Source: Gracilimonas sp040877545
GTDB taxonomy: Bacteria > Bacteroidota > Rhodothermia > Balneolales > Balneolaceae
Assembly: GCA_040877545.1 (NCBI GenBank)
Contig: JBBDNN010000081.1
Span: 4,456 to 68,455 of the forward strand
Length of the DNA: 64,000 nucleotides
Direction: 5' to 3'
The position numbers were made by a program, and so were the translations under genes. Position 1 is the first letter of the stretch. Each line of letters begins with the position of its first letter. Under the pieces are notes generated by a model, which ran no database searches, was not told the DNA's origin, and was given only the letters and a program-made list of their open reading frames with translations. Shown piece by piece: positions 37,318 to 47,007 of the stretch.

Positions 37318-38674
37318 GGCGTAGTGCGTGTACGGGGTCGTGTTGTGCGGCTCGCTTTGCGGGATAATATCCAAATACCACTCCTATCAGCAGTGCAACG
37401 CCAAAGGAGATGAAAATAGACATTGGTGTTACAATAGTGGCAATATCAGCGGATACTTCAATGCCGTAACTGAAAGCCATTCCGAGTACAATTCCTATAA
37501 ACCCGCCGCTTATGCTTATGGTTAATGCCTCGGTTAAAAACTGAAGTTCAATATCTTTTTTCTGTGCACCCACCGCCATCCGTACCCCGATTTCGCGGTA
37601 GCGTTCAACCACTGATGCGAGCATAATATTCATAATCCCAATTCCTCCAACAATCAATGAAATAGATGCAATTGAGGAGAGTACGATGTTGAATATCCTT
37701 TTAGTTCTCTGCTCTTGTTGCAGCAATTGTTCGGGAACAATAATTTCAAAATCTACCACACCATTGTGGCGTCTTTTAAGCATGCGTGATAAAACTTCGG
37801 CAATAGCACCGCTGTACCGGGTATCGCTCACTTTCACAATTAATTTATCTAACTGGTTATAATTACCGTCAGATTCCTCAGAATTGCCACCACTCGAAAT
37901 CATCATCCCCCTTCCAAAAAACATCATGCTTTGTCCACTGCTTTGTATATCCTTTTGTGTAACCATCGCGCGGTTTTTAAACCTGAGCAGCACCGTAGTG
38001 GCCGGTGCATATATATCCAGATTAAAATTTCTGATCCCCAGGTTTTCAATATTCTCTGTGGAAACTTCCTTCTTCTCGATTACCCCGACTACCGTCAGCC
38101 AAAGATGGCCCACCTTGATTTTCTCTCCAATAGGATTCTGACCGGCAAAGAATCTGGTTTTCACATCGTAGCCGATAATACAAACCGGATCGGAATTTTC
38201 TATTTGGGTATCGCTGAAATTGCTGCCTTCCGCAATATCAAAGTTACTGATGTTGAAGAAATCTTTATTAACGCCCACCAGTTTCCCGCTTCTCATTCGT
38301 GCCTCCCGGATAAAGTTTGTCTCATAGACAATTTCAGGGCTAAGCATTTCGATTTCGGGAATAAAGTTTTTAACGCTTTCCAGGTCTTTTAAATTTAATC
38401 CTGGAGAAAATTTACTCTTTTCTCTTGAAGATGAATTTACATCCTGAACACTACCTTCTCTTTGTTCAACCACCGGCTGCACAATTACATTGTTTGTGCC
38501 TAACAATTGCATCTGGGCAAGTACTTCCTGCTGAGCGCCGGTGCCAATAGCTAACATGGCAATCACCGAAGAAACACCAAAAATGATACCCAATGAGGTA
38601 AGAAATGCTCTTAATTTATTGCGCTGAATAGCTTCAAGAGCAATGTCGAAATTGTAAAGTATTTTTTGAAGCAC
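37310..38674 (-). CDS. MacB/FtsX-like ABC transporter permease
   Basis: 454-residue permease with an N-terminal helix (about 22-45, LRAFLTSLGIIFGVSSVIAM), a periplasmic MacB_PCD domain and a C-terminal FtsX domain with three helices. The last carries VERYREIGVRMAVGAQKKDI. MacB itself fuses an ATPase to this part; here the ATP-binding domain is absent, so a separate ATPase must be supplied from elsewhere. It lies between adaptor and TolC genes. It may export peptides or lipids or act in mechanotransmission. Confidence 0.9.
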   Translation of the reverse strand: MLQKILYNFDIALEAIQRNKLRAFLTSLGIIFGVSSVIAMLAIGTGAQQEVLAQMQLLGTNNVIVQPVVEQREGSVQDVNSSSREKSKFSPGLNLKDLESVKNFIPEIEMLSPEIVYETNFIREARMRSGKLVGVNKDFFNISNFDIAEGSNFSDTQIENSDPVCIIGYDVKTRFFAGQNPIGEKIKVGHLWLTVVGVIEKKEVSTENIENLGIRNFNLDIYAPATTVLLRFKNRAMVTQKDIQSSGQSMMFFGRGMMISSGGNSEESDGNYNQLDKLIVKVSDTRYSGAIAEVLSRMLKRRHNGVVDFEIIVPEQLLQQEQRTKRIFNIVLSSIASISLIVGGIGIMNIMLASVVERYREIGVRMAVGAQKKDIELQFLTEALTISISGGFIGIVLGMAFSYGIEVSADIATIVTPMSIFISFGVALLIGVVFGYYPAKRAAQHDPVHALRHE

Positions 38675-38685
38675 GAATTCAGCTC

Positions 38686-39945
38686 TTAGTTAGATGTGAT
38701 TTCTTCTTCCAGAAACAGCCGCACAATACCTGTAGTATCTCTTGGAATCGACAGGTAAATCTCATCATTGAGATCTAACCCGCGATGAACTACCACCTCA
38801 TTCTCATTCATAAGGCCGAGAGCTACTTCCTGCATAACAGTAGTCAGGCCCGATTTCTTAAAAACATAACTGGTGGAATCCTGAACATGAATACTCTCGA
38901 GAGGGATAAACATAGCATCGGGTAAACGATCTACAATTATTCGGTTGCTGGTGGTCATAGCCGGGCGAAGGATGCTATCTGATTCCGCAATCTCCACAAT
39001 AACTTCATATACTTTTGAATCTGAATTCGGCCGCTGTTCCCCGATGTTAGCAACACTTGTAATGGTACCATCCAGGATTTTTTTGGGGATGGCATCCAGG
39101 CCAATTTCAACAAGCAGATTTCTGCTTATATTCTGAACATCTACTTCATTTACATAAGTGATGGATTCCATAACAGAGAAATCAGGCAATTCGGCTACAA
39201 CAGGATTCCAGGAGCTGATTTCACTGCTTTCTGTTACTTTACTGCCATCATAATTCCGTTCATAAATAATCATCCCTTGTGCCGGAGCCAAAACGGTAAA
39301 CAACTTCATTAAATCCTGAATTTTGTTTACATCATTTTGCTCTTCCTGCAAATCTGCTTCAACTTCACTTATTTTGGCTTCCGCTTGTTTCACCTTTGTG
39401 ATGTAATTCTTTTTCTCCTGAGCCAGCTGACGCCGCGCCTTATCCAGGTCAATTTCTGCCTGACGCTGAACAGCCGGCGATTCGTACTGAGATTGATCTA
39501 CCGCAATTTGCCTTTCTTCGAGGGCGTACTCCAAATTAATAAGATTATCCCTGGCCTGCGATAAGGTGAGCGTGCTGTCTAAAGAAACCTGGGTAACCTG
39601 AGATTGTGCTTGTTGAAGATTTAGCATTGCATCCTGAAGCCGGCCTGTAATTTCTGAGCGATCCAATTCTGCTACAAAATCACCTTCCTTCACAATAGTA
39701 CCTTCTGGAATAAGCCGCTGAATCTTCAGGTTATTTAACCGGATATCTCTCCCGCCCTGAGGGCCTTTTATTTCAACCGACTGCTTTGCCCTCAACTCAC
39801 CTGTTGTGGTTACTTCAACCACAAATTCTCCTTTTTTAGGTGAGGTTGTCAATTCAACCGACTCGCTGGCATCTCCCCCAAAAACAAGCCATGCCGCCAG
39901 TGATATTGTTAGTATAATCCCCGGGATCAGATATCTTTTTTGCAT
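38686..39945 (-). CDS. HlyD/MacA-type periplasmic adaptor
   Basis: 419 residues with one N-terminal membrane helix (about 5-24) and no lipobox. A split lipoyl-like domain (TTTGELRAKQSVEIKGPQGG and VLAPAQGMIIYER) surrounds a long coiled-coil (about 100-215), followed by beta-barrel domains. It is the first gene of an adaptor-permease-TolC row; the gap to the permease is 11 bp. Confidence 0.9.
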   Translation of the reverse strand: MQKRYLIPGIILTISLAAWLVFGGDASESVELTTSPKKGEFVVEVTTTGELRAKQSVEIKGPQGGRDIRLNNLKIQRLIPEGTIVKEGDFVAELDRSEITGRLQDAMLNLQQAQSQVTQVSLDSTLTLSQARDNLINLEYALEERQIAVDQSQYESPAVQRQAEIDLDKARRQLAQEKKNYITKVKQAEAKISEVEADLQEEQNDVNKIQDLMKLFTVLAPAQGMIIYERNYDGSKVTESSEISSWNPVVAELPDFSVMESITYVNEVDVQNISRNLLVEIGLDAIPKKILDGTITSVANIGEQRPNSDSKVYEVIVEIAESDSILRPAMTTSNRIIVDRLPDAMFIPLESIHVQDSTSYVFKKSGLTTVMQEVALGLMNENEVVVHRGLDLNDEIYLSIPRDTTGIVRLFLEEEITSN

Positions 39946-40133
39946 ATTCCTAAATTTAATTTGGATCCAAATATACTCTTTTTCTTCAGAGACGGTTGTA
40001 CCATGTAAATACTTTTACATCTACGCTAGCCTGTTGTTTTTATTGTGAAGGCTTTGCAAACTTTGGCTGGTGTGAGAGGCAGGAATTTATATCCTCTTTT
40101 ATATTCCTGCTATTACAAGCTGAAAGAATTTAT
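39946..40133. other. Intergenic interval between panD and the adaptor gene
   Basis: About 190 bp, AT-rich, with no gene recognised. It should hold the adaptor operon promoter and the end of the panC-panD transcript. No strong hairpin seen. Confidence 0.4.
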
Positions 40134-40568
40134 CTATCCTTTATCTAATTCTAAAAAGCTATTATCGATAAGCCCTGTTTCCAGGTCGAATTTTGTGGAA
40201 GGGACTGAATTATCTAATATTTTTTTGGGATCATTGTTTTCATCCACTACAACGGTTCGCGGCTTGTGCTCTTTCGCTTCTTCGGGCGTCATTTCTGCGT
40301 AGCTGATTACAATAATTCGATCATCCACTTGTGTCAGCCTTGCCGCAGCTCCATTCAGGCAACAAATTCTGCTGCCTCTTTCTCCGGGTATGGTATAAGT
40401 TTCGAGGCGAGATCCATTGGTAATGTTTACTACCTGCACTTTTTCGTAAGGGAGTAAATTTGCTGCATCCAACAGATCCTGATCAATGGTAATGCTGCCT
40501 TCATACATGAGGTTAGCCTCGGTAACAACCAGTTGGTGCAGTTTAGATTTGAACATCGTAATCTTCAT
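40134..40568 (-). CDS. panD: Aspartate 1-decarboxylase precursor
   Basis: Makes beta-alanine from aspartate for pantothenate. The pro-enzyme self-cleaves between Gly24 and Ser25, seen here as YEGSITID, leaving a pyruvoyl group. Other family motifs are NGSRLETYTI and GERGSRICCLNGAAARL. At 144 residues it is slightly longer than the usual 116-135 because of an acidic tail. It follows panC in the same direction with a 9-bp gap. Confidence 0.96.
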   Translation of the reverse strand: MKITMFKSKLHQLVVTEANLMYEGSITIDQDLLDAANLLPYEKVQVVNITNGSRLETYTIPGERGSRICCLNGAAARLTQVDDRIIVISYAEMTPEEAKEHKPRTVVVDENNDPKKILDNSVPSTKFDLETGLIDNSFLELDKG

Positions 40569-40577
40569 CGTAGTAAA

Positions 40578-41429
40578 TTACAGGTCTAAAATTATATTGT
40601 CGATTAACCGTGTTTTCCCAAGATAAACAGCCCCGGCGAGAATATATTTCTTTCCGGTTTCCAATTTTTCGACAGGTTCTATTCTCTCCATGGAAAACAC
40701 ATTAAAATAATCATTTTTGAACCCTTTTGCTTCCAATTCCTCTTGCTGATGTTTCAACAGTAACTTAGGCTCATGAACACCATTTAGTATCTGTTTTTCC
40801 ACATATTTAAGTGCGCGGTATAAGCCGGGAGCCAATTCGCGTTCTTTCTTGCTGAGGTAAAGATTCCGGCTACTTAAAGCAAGGCCGTCATTTGCCCTCA
40901 TGATGGGAGCTAAAACTAGCTTTACTTTATGATTGAACTCCTTCACCATTTGAGAGAGAATCATAAACTGCTGAATATCTTTTTGGCCAAAAACTGCAAC
41001 ATCAGGTTCAATAATATTAAAAAACTTATTTACCACCAGTACAATACCTTCAAAGAATCCCGGACGGCTTCCGCCATCCATGTGCCTGTTAAGGCTGTCA
41101 ATTTTTATAGACAGAAACCTTTCACCATAACCATACATTACCTCATCGTCTGGCGTAAAAACGAGAGAAACACCTTCATCCTTGCAAGCTTTTAAATCAT
41201 CTTCAAGTTGCCGGGGGTAATTGTCAAAATCTTCGTTTGGCCCAAACTGTTCAGGGTTAACGTAAATGGAAACCACCACTTCATCCGCATGCTTTTTAGC
41301 AAGTCGGATCAGTGAAATATGGCCTTCATGAAAAGCTCCCATCGTGGGCACAAAGGCGATGGTTTTATCCTGCCCCCTCAGCTGCTGAATTTCGGCCCTG
41401 ATTTTATTTATCGGCTTTATTTGTTTCAT
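40578..41429 (-). CDS. panC: Pantothenate synthetase
   Basis: Condenses pantoate with beta-alanine using ATP. Motifs include FVPTMGAFHEGHISLIRLA (HIGH-type nucleotidyl site), FGQKDIQQFMIL and GLALSSRNLYLS. 283 residues, normal for the family. It is followed by panD, so the product of panD feeds the enzyme encoded beside it. An intrinsic terminator upstream separates it from the E2 gene. Confidence 0.96.
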   Translation of the reverse strand: MKQIKPINKIRAEIQQLRGQDKTIAFVPTMGAFHEGHISLIRLAKKHADEVVVSIYVNPEQFGPNEDFDNYPRQLEDDLKACKDEGVSLVFTPDDEVMYGYGERFLSIKIDSLNRHMDGGSRPGFFEGIVLVVNKFFNIIEPDVAVFGQKDIQQFMILSQMVKEFNHKVKLVLAPIMRANDGLALSSRNLYLSKKERELAPGLYRALKYVEKQILNGVHEPKLLLKHQQEELEAKGFKNDYFNVFSMERIEPVEKLETGKKYILAGAVYLGKTRLIDNIILDL

Positions 41430-41439
41430 CCTGAAATAG

Positions 41440-41463
41440 AAAAAGACGCCGGTTTCAGCGCCT
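41440..41463 (-). terminator. Terminator downstream of the E2 gene
   Basis: On the reverse strand AGGCGC (41463-41458) pairs with GCGTCT (41449-41444) around an 8-nt loop, followed by a short T run. One G-U pair is needed. It lies 10 bp before panC starts. Confidence 0.6.
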
Positions 41464-41491
41464 CTTCATTAAGATTAGTAGAGCTGAGGAT

Positions 41492-43219
41492 TTAAAGCGC
41501 CCGTTCTAAATCAAAGTCTTCAAGTATCCCTTTGATTCGATTCAAAAATGCCCCGCCATGTGCGCCGTCAATAATGCGATGATCGTAACTCATAGATAAG
41601 AACATCATATGCCTGATCGCTATTACATCGCCTTCTTTTGTCTCCAGTACAACCGGCCGTTTCTCAATTGCCCCGGTTCCTATAATAGCAACCTGCGGCT
41701 GATTGATGATCGGAGTTCCCATAAGATTCCCAACACTTCCATAGTTTGTAAGGGTAATAGTGCCACCGACCAGGTCATCAGGACTTAATTTTTTACTCCG
41801 GGCTTTTTCAGCAACATCGCTCACAGAGCGGGCAAGTCCAACAAGATTTTTCTCCTGTGCTTTTTTGATAACCGGCACAATCAATCCACCTTCGCCACCG
41901 GTCCCAAGTGCAACGGCCAATCCAAAATTAATATCTTTTTTAAGAATGATTTCATCGCCATTCACAGAGCTGTTGATTAATGGAAATTCCAGCATTGCTT
42001 TGATAATTGCTTCCACAAACAATGGCGTGAAAGTGAGTTTTATTCCCGTATTACTCTGGAATTTTCCTTTATTATCGTTCCTCCATTTCACCATATTTGT
42101 CACATCCACTTCAGCAAAAGTAGTAACGTGTGCTGAGGTTTGCTTCGAGCGCACCATATGCTCGGCAATCATTTTGCGCATGCGGTCCATCTTTATAATT
42201 TCCACATCACCGGATGGTGTTTGAACATCCAGTTGCCCTGCAGAAATAGATCCGTCGGAAGTTTTGGGTTCCACTTCCTGGCGGCTGGCTGGCTGTTGAG
42301 CCGGAGCAGATACTTTGCCGGCTTTCCGATCTTCTACATACGCTAAAATATCTTTTTTGGATACGCGTCCACCCTGCCCTGAACCTTCAATACTTTCCAG
42401 TTCTTCCTGGCTGATGCCCTCTTCTTTGGCAATAGAGCGCACAAGAGGCGAGTAAAATTTCCCATCACTTCCAACACGCTGAGGCTCGCTTCCATTTGAA
42501 GAAGCCGCTCCGTTGGCAGACGCTGCTGCAGGTTTCTGTTCCTGTTTTGCAGGTTCTTTTTTCTCTTCCTTTTGAGCGGGTGCAGAAACATCTTTTCCAG
42601 TTGCAATAACCGCAATTGTCTGCCCTACTTCTATGGTATCATTTTCTTCAGCGAGAATTTCAACAAGGGTACCGGCAACCGGCGAGGGTACTTCGGTGTC
42701 TACTTTATCGGTAGATATTTCGAGCAGCGTTTCATCCACTTCAACTTTGTCACCAATTTTTTTACTCCACTCGATAACCGTGCCTTCCATAACCGACTCG
42801 CCCATTTGGGGCATCACAATATCAATGCGTTCACCGCCTTCAGCCGTTGTAGTTTCTTCTACCTTTGTTTCCGGTATGGGTTTAACCTCAGCTTCTACTT
42901 TTTCATCAGGCTCCTCTTTTGCAGCAGGTTCCTTTTTAGCGGCACCGTCTCCGGATGTTGTATCCGCGGCAGCATCTTTATCTGTCTCTATAATGGCAAT
43001 CGGTTTTCCCACCTCAATGGTATCCCCTTCCTCTACAAGAATCTCCACAAGAACCCCGGCCTCAGGAGACGGGACTTCCGTATCAACCTTGTCGGTAGCA
43101 ATCTCGAGCAGCGTTTCATCTACTTCAACTTCCTCACCAATACTTTTAATCCATTCGATAACAGTGCCTTCCATTACCGATTCGCCCATTTGGGGCATTA
43201 CCACTTCTACCTTAGCCAT
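41492..43219 (-). CDS. 2-oxo acid dehydrogenase E2 component with two lipoyl domains
   Basis: Dihydrolipoamide acyltransferase of 575 residues. Two lipoyl domains (about 1-78 and 125-205), each with the lysine in EIATDKVDTEVPSP or EISTDKVDTEVPSP, are joined by E/K/P/A-rich linkers. A peripheral subunit-binding domain follows (about 255-295, SPLVRSIAKEEGISQEELE). The catalytic domain (345-575) carries the active-site SYDHRIIDGAHGGAFL. It could serve the 2-oxoglutarate, branched-chain or pyruvate complex; no E1 or E3 gene is adjacent to decide. Confidence 0.93.
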   Translation of the reverse strand: MAKVEVVMPQMGESVMEGTVIEWIKSIGEEVEVDETLLEIATDKVDTEVPSPEAGVLVEILVEEGDTIEVGKPIAIIETDKDAAADTTSGDGAAKKEPAAKEEPDEKVEAEVKPIPETKVEETTTAEGGERIDIVMPQMGESVMEGTVIEWSKKIGDKVEVDETLLEISTDKVDTEVPSPVAGTLVEILAEENDTIEVGQTIAVIATGKDVSAPAQKEEKKEPAKQEQKPAAASANGAASSNGSEPQRVGSDGKFYSPLVRSIAKEEGISQEELESIEGSGQGGRVSKKDILAYVEDRKAGKVSAPAQQPASRQEVEPKTSDGSISAGQLDVQTPSGDVEIIKMDRMRKMIAEHMVRSKQTSAHVTTFAEVDVTNMVKWRNDNKGKFQSNTGIKLTFTPLFVEAIIKAMLEFPLINSSVNGDEIILKKDINFGLAVALGTGGEGGLIVPVIKKAQEKNLVGLARSVSDVAEKARSKKLSPDDLVGGTITLTNYGSVGNLMGTPIINQPQVAIIGTGAIEKRPVVLETKEGDVIAIRHMMFLSMSYDHRIIDGAHGGAFLNRIKGILEDFDLERAL

Positions 43220-43391
43220 AAAATTCTTTTGTTTTGCTGCCTGTAAGGGCTTTTTTAAGGTTTTTTAAAAGCATCTAAAGTTCACGATAATTCCAATTAG
43301 TTCAAAATGTTGATCGTTCCTTCTAATATTTAAAAAGGAAGTGCCTTTACATGTCAATTCAGCAACAACAGAATTTCTCAAGCCACTATTT

Positions 43392-45431
43392 TTAATTCTC
43401 AATATTCATTCCTTTCAGTTCGATTTCAGTGCCGGGTCGTTCATCGCCACCTTTTAAATATTGATTAAACCAATGCATCATCCGCAGGTTGAAATCAAAC
43501 TGGGAGGTAGCTCTTCGATTTCCATGGCCTTCCCCAGGATATAAAACCAGTTTAACCGGCGTATCGGTACGGGTTTTTATGTGGCGATAGAGTTCATGAG
43601 ACTGGCCGGGATCGACGCGGGTATCTTCTTTTCCATGCAAAATGAGTAAAGGGGTTTCGGCCTGATCAGCATAATAAATCGGGCTTCGTTCCAGGTATCC
43701 CTGGTAATCATCCCAAATACGCTTTCGGGCATGAACCTGGTATAACTCTTCGGGAATATCGCTGGTGCCCCACTTCGAGAGGTTATTGCTGACTCCCACA
43801 CTCATCACACCGGCGGCAAAACGATCACTGTAATAGGTGCTCATCCATGCGGTTGCATATCCGCCATAGGAACTGCCGGTAACGCCTACTTTATCTTCGT
43901 CAACCAAACCGGTTTCGATAAGATGATCCACACCCTCCACTATATCATCAAACTCGGCGCCGCCTAAATCACCCTGACTGCTCATGGCAAATTCCATTCC
44001 CCGCCCGGTACTTCCGCGATAATTGGGATAAAACACTACATAATCTTCGCCGGCGGCAATTTGCCCGGGCATAGAATAAGAAGTCAGCCAGCCATTACTA
44101 AAATGAGCTTCCGGCCCGCCATGAATTACATTGATCAAAGGATACCGCATCCCTTCCTGGTAGTTTAATGGATACATCAGGAGCCCTTCAATTTCAAATC
44201 CGTCACTGGTTGTATAGGTGAATAATTCCTGATTACTAAGTTCAACATCATCCAGCCAGGGGTTACTGTTGGTGATGCGCTGGGGAGAATTTTTATTTTC
44301 CTCCATCAGGTAAAGCTCATCCGGGTGATCTGGCGTACTCACATCAAATACATAAGTACCGTTTGAATGAGCAAACCCTTTGAGAATAGGACCGCCTGTT
44401 TCTACTATCACATCTCCCTGGGTGCCATCGCTGTTTATAATGCCAAACTCTGACCACACTCCCCTGCTGGCCAGGTAATTAAGTGTGTTATTATCTATCC
44501 ACTCAACCTGCCCGAACATTCCTTTAAAATCTTCCATTAACAAATCAGCTTCCCCGGTTTCCGGGTTTACTATTTTCAATCTTCCTGCAATCGGATCATT
44601 AATATTGGCAGCAGCAATAATGGCCAGTTTTTCACCATCAGGACTCCATGCAATTTGCCCCAGCTTTCCTTCATGATCTGCTTCCGCCTGAACCAATCCG
44701 GATTCATGATCTATAACGAGCACTTTTTGGCTCATGTAGAAATCATCTACTAAAGGTGTAGGTGCTATTGCAATCGCCAGCTTTTGCTGGTCGGGACTCC
44801 AGTGAGCGGCATATACAGAACCCGCCGCCGGAATTCGGTGCGGCGCATGTCCCTCCATAGCTACATTCTGTATGTATGCCCAGGTATTGATAAGATTTTC
44901 TTCATATAACTCAGGACTATAAGGCAGCAGAGAGTCGGCTTCTTCGGTAGGCTGTTCGGCTCTGAATACAATATGGTTTCCATCAGCTGCCCATTCATAG
45001 CCGGATATATTCGTTTCGAAAGCAAACAATTTTTGGGGTTCACCACCCTCTAAAGAGACCTCATAAAGAGACTGGGTTTCATCGTCTTCCTTTTTATGGA
45101 GGTATGTGATACTGTTATTATCCGGACGGAAAGCTACTCCGCTTACATTTATACCAGTGATAAATGGCCGGCTTTCTTCACTTTCCACATCCATTAGATA
45201 CAGATGTGTGCTGGGGGCAACATTTTCTTCAAAAGGATCGGCAGGAACAGTTAATGTATATGCAGCAGTATTTCCATCCGCTGAGAGATAAACAGACCCC
45301 ACACTTTGAATGTTAGAAACCTGTTCGGAACTGAGCCCATTTTGGGCAAAAGAAATTTGAGTAAAACTAAGGGATAGAGTCAGTGTTAGTAAAAAATTAA
45401 AAACAGATTTTCGTGTTAATGATAGTGCCAT
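43392..45431 (-). CDS. S9-family prolyl-oligopeptidase-like peptidase, exported
   Basis: 679 residues: signal peptide (ending ISFAQN), a seven-bladed beta-propeller built from WD40-like PD40 repeats (WSPDQQKLAIA, WSPDGEKLAIIA) and an alpha/beta-hydrolase domain from about 420. The triad is visible as Ser in GVTGSSYGGYATAW, Asp in GKEDTRVDPGQS and His in YPGEGHGN. Acylaminoacyl- or dipeptidyl-peptidase activity in the periplasm is inferred. No operon partner. Confidence 0.93.
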   Translation of the reverse strand: MALSLTRKSVFNFLLTLTLSLSFTQISFAQNGLSSEQVSNIQSVGSVYLSADGNTAAYTLTVPADPFEENVAPSTHLYLMDVESEESRPFITGINVSGVAFRPDNNSITYLHKKEDDETQSLYEVSLEGGEPQKLFAFETNISGYEWAADGNHIVFRAEQPTEEADSLLPYSPELYEENLINTWAYIQNVAMEGHAPHRIPAAGSVYAAHWSPDQQKLAIAIAPTPLVDDFYMSQKVLVIDHESGLVQAEADHEGKLGQIAWSPDGEKLAIIAAANINDPIAGRLKIVNPETGEADLLMEDFKGMFGQVEWIDNNTLNYLASRGVWSEFGIINSDGTQGDVIVETGGPILKGFAHSNGTYVFDVSTPDHPDELYLMEENKNSPQRITNSNPWLDDVELSNQELFTYTTSDGFEIEGLLMYPLNYQEGMRYPLINVIHGGPEAHFSNGWLTSYSMPGQIAAGEDYVVFYPNYRGSTGRGMEFAMSSQGDLGGAEFDDIVEGVDHLIETGLVDEDKVGVTGSSYGGYATAWMSTYYSDRFAAGVMSVGVSNNLSKWGTSDIPEELYQVHARKRIWDDYQGYLERSPIYYADQAETPLLILHGKEDTRVDPGQSHELYRHIKTRTDTPVKLVLYPGEGHGNRRATSQFDFNLRMMHWFNQYLKGGDERPGTEIELKGMNIEN

Positions 45432-45608
45432 GGGTATGCTCCTGAATATTTAATTTCCGGGGGTTTGACTAAACATGTATGCTAAGAATATATAAGAAAA
45501 ACGATTTCTTTGTCAGTATAGATCATTTCTGCAAATTCCTATTCATCAGGAATTACGATCATGCTTTAAGATTCTAACTTCTTACGGCACGCTTTCTTAT
45601 CTTTGGAT

Positions 45609-45941
45609 ATGACAGAAGCAGAAAAGAAAAAATTATCAGAGATTATTGAAAACCAGATTGAAGAATTGAAATCGGATATCACTGAACTGATAGAACTCAC
45701 CAAGCCCATCCCTCTCGATGCTTCAATCGGCCGTATTTCCCGAATGGATGCCATCAATAATAAAACCATCAATGAGTCATCGCTTCGGGAAAAGAAAAAG
45801 ATGCTTCAGCGCCTGGAAAAAGCCCTCGAAAATATAGATTCAAAAGACTTTGGAATCTGTACAAAATGCAGGAAAGAAATTCCTTTCGGCCGGCTCGAAT
45901 ACATGCCGCACACCACCCGCTGTGTACAATGTGTGGGATGA
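45609..45941 (+). CDS. DksA/TraR-family zinc-finger protein
   Basis: 110-residue protein with an N-terminal coiled coil and a C-terminal C4 zinc finger (CTKCRKEIPFGRLEYMPHT then RCVQC). DksA-type proteins bind RNA polymerase through the secondary channel and modulate stringent-response promoters. The coiled-coil tip residues cannot be judged with confidence. The ATG at 45609 is preferred to a TTG two codons earlier. Confidence 0.88.
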   Translation: MTEAEKKKLSEIIENQIEELKSDITELIELTKPIPLDASIGRISRMDAINNKTINESSLREKKKMLQRLEKALENIDSKDFGICTKCRKEIPFGRLEYMPHTTRCVQCVG

Positions 45942-46019
45942 ATTTGCGCTAAGTGTTTGAACATTAATGTTTAAACAATATATTAAGCGCAATAAAAATT
46001 AAATCATCTCAGATCTTAT

Positions 46020-46466
46020 ATGTATAAAAACGATACTACTACACACGTTTACCAGAACGAGTGGCAGCGACTCCGTACGAATATCCGGAAAACAGAAGCA
46101 TGGCTGCGTACAAATATAAACGAGTTTCTTAGTCAGTTTGAGATTACACATCAGCAGCTAACTATCCTGCGAATACTTCGTGATGCCAATAACGAGCCAA
46201 TATCTACCAAAGAAATTGGCACTAAAATGATGGATAAAAACTCAGATGTTTCACGATTGGTAGATCGCCTGGTTGATAAAGGCCTGGTGCGGAAACGAAA
46301 ATCTACAACCGATGGCCGTTTGGTCCAGGTTTCTATTAATTACGAAGGATTGAAAATTCTTGCCAAAATCGATGACCACAAACAGGATCTCGATCAGCGA
46401 TTTTCACTCCTTTCGGAAGATGAAGCCGAGCAATTAAATTTTCTACTGGAGAAGGCGCGTTCTTGA
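46020..46466 (+). CDS. MarR-family transcriptional regulator
   Basis: 148 residues with the MarR winged helix. The recognition region is SQFEITHQQLTILRILRDA, STKEIGTKMMDKNSDVSRLVDRL and a wing with RKRKSTTDGRLVQVSI. It probably acts as a dimer on a nearby or remote promoter; no obvious target gene adjoins it. It marks the end of the housekeeping part; next comes the CRISPR-associated region. Confidence 0.9.
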   Translation: MYKNDTTTHVYQNEWQRLRTNIRKTEAWLRTNINEFLSQFEITHQQLTILRILRDANNEPISTKEIGTKMMDKNSDVSRLVDRLVDKGLVRKRKSTTDGRLVQVSINYEGLKILAKIDDHKQDLDQRFSLLSEDEAEQLNFLLEKARS

Positions 46467-46919
46467 ATTTAGACTCAAGATATTAAGACGAGAGATATGA
46501 GATGAAGATGGTGGATTTTAAAAAACCATAGCCCTATTCATGTTCATCATTTTGAACCAGGATTAAAGGGATTTTTCTGATTAGCAAGATTCACAGTTCT
46601 GTTTTAGTTTATTCTTTCACAGAAATCCCGACAATATGGTTTATTCTACAGCCCATTCCGAAGGAAATCGGATTGCACTTCATTCAGACCGGTAAAACAT
46701 TCAACAGCGAAATTCGGGTTAGGGCCGAAGAAATAGTGAATATTGAGCAGATGAATGTTGAATAATGAAGTAAAACCGCGAAGGAAAGAATCCTGTAACT
46801 TATGTCTCACATTTTAGAATTACATTAACCAGGATGTTATATCCCCGGATTATTAGATTTTAGGCAAATCAAACGGTATTTGAAATCAAGTATATTTAAA
46901 AGCTCGTTTAATTTGATTA
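46467..46919. other. Gene-poor stretch between marR and the CRISPR-like element
   Basis: No complete gene. A short open stretch around 46610-46764 (ending with ...EEIVNIEQMNVE) lacks a start and may be a coding remnant. AATGTTGAATAATG at about 46751 resembles words in the sucC/bshA hairpin. AGGATTAAAGGGATTTTTCTG near 46560 looks like a dispersed intergenic repeat, judged by eye only. Confidence 0.35.
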
Positions 46920-47003
46920 CTTTTAATCCAATCTTAGAGGAATTGAAACAAAATTGTGTTTCATTTGTTTTTACTTTTAATCGAACGTTAGAAGGATTGA
47001 CTA
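46920..47003 (+). ncRNA. Degenerate repeat-spacer-repeat unit (crRNA-like) upstream of the DUF433 gene
   Basis: Two 30-nt windows match the array repeat without gaps: 46920-46949 at 25/30 and 46974-47003 at 22/30. Between them lies a 24-nt pseudo-spacer (46950-46973) starting AAAATTGTG. The first copy keeps the intact 3' part GAGGAATTGAAA that becomes the crRNA 5' handle; only its final base differs (C instead of G). The second keeps AATCGAACGTTAGA. The spacer is shorter than array spacers (35-37 nt). It may be an array relic or a Cas6-processed crRNA-like regulator. No target was found by eye. Confidence 0.6.
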
Positions 47004-47007
47004 GCTG

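Noticed and set aside
42572..43268. Long forward frames opposite the E2 gene
   Set aside because: Shadows produced by the repetitive Glu/Ala/Pro codons of the lipoyl linkers.
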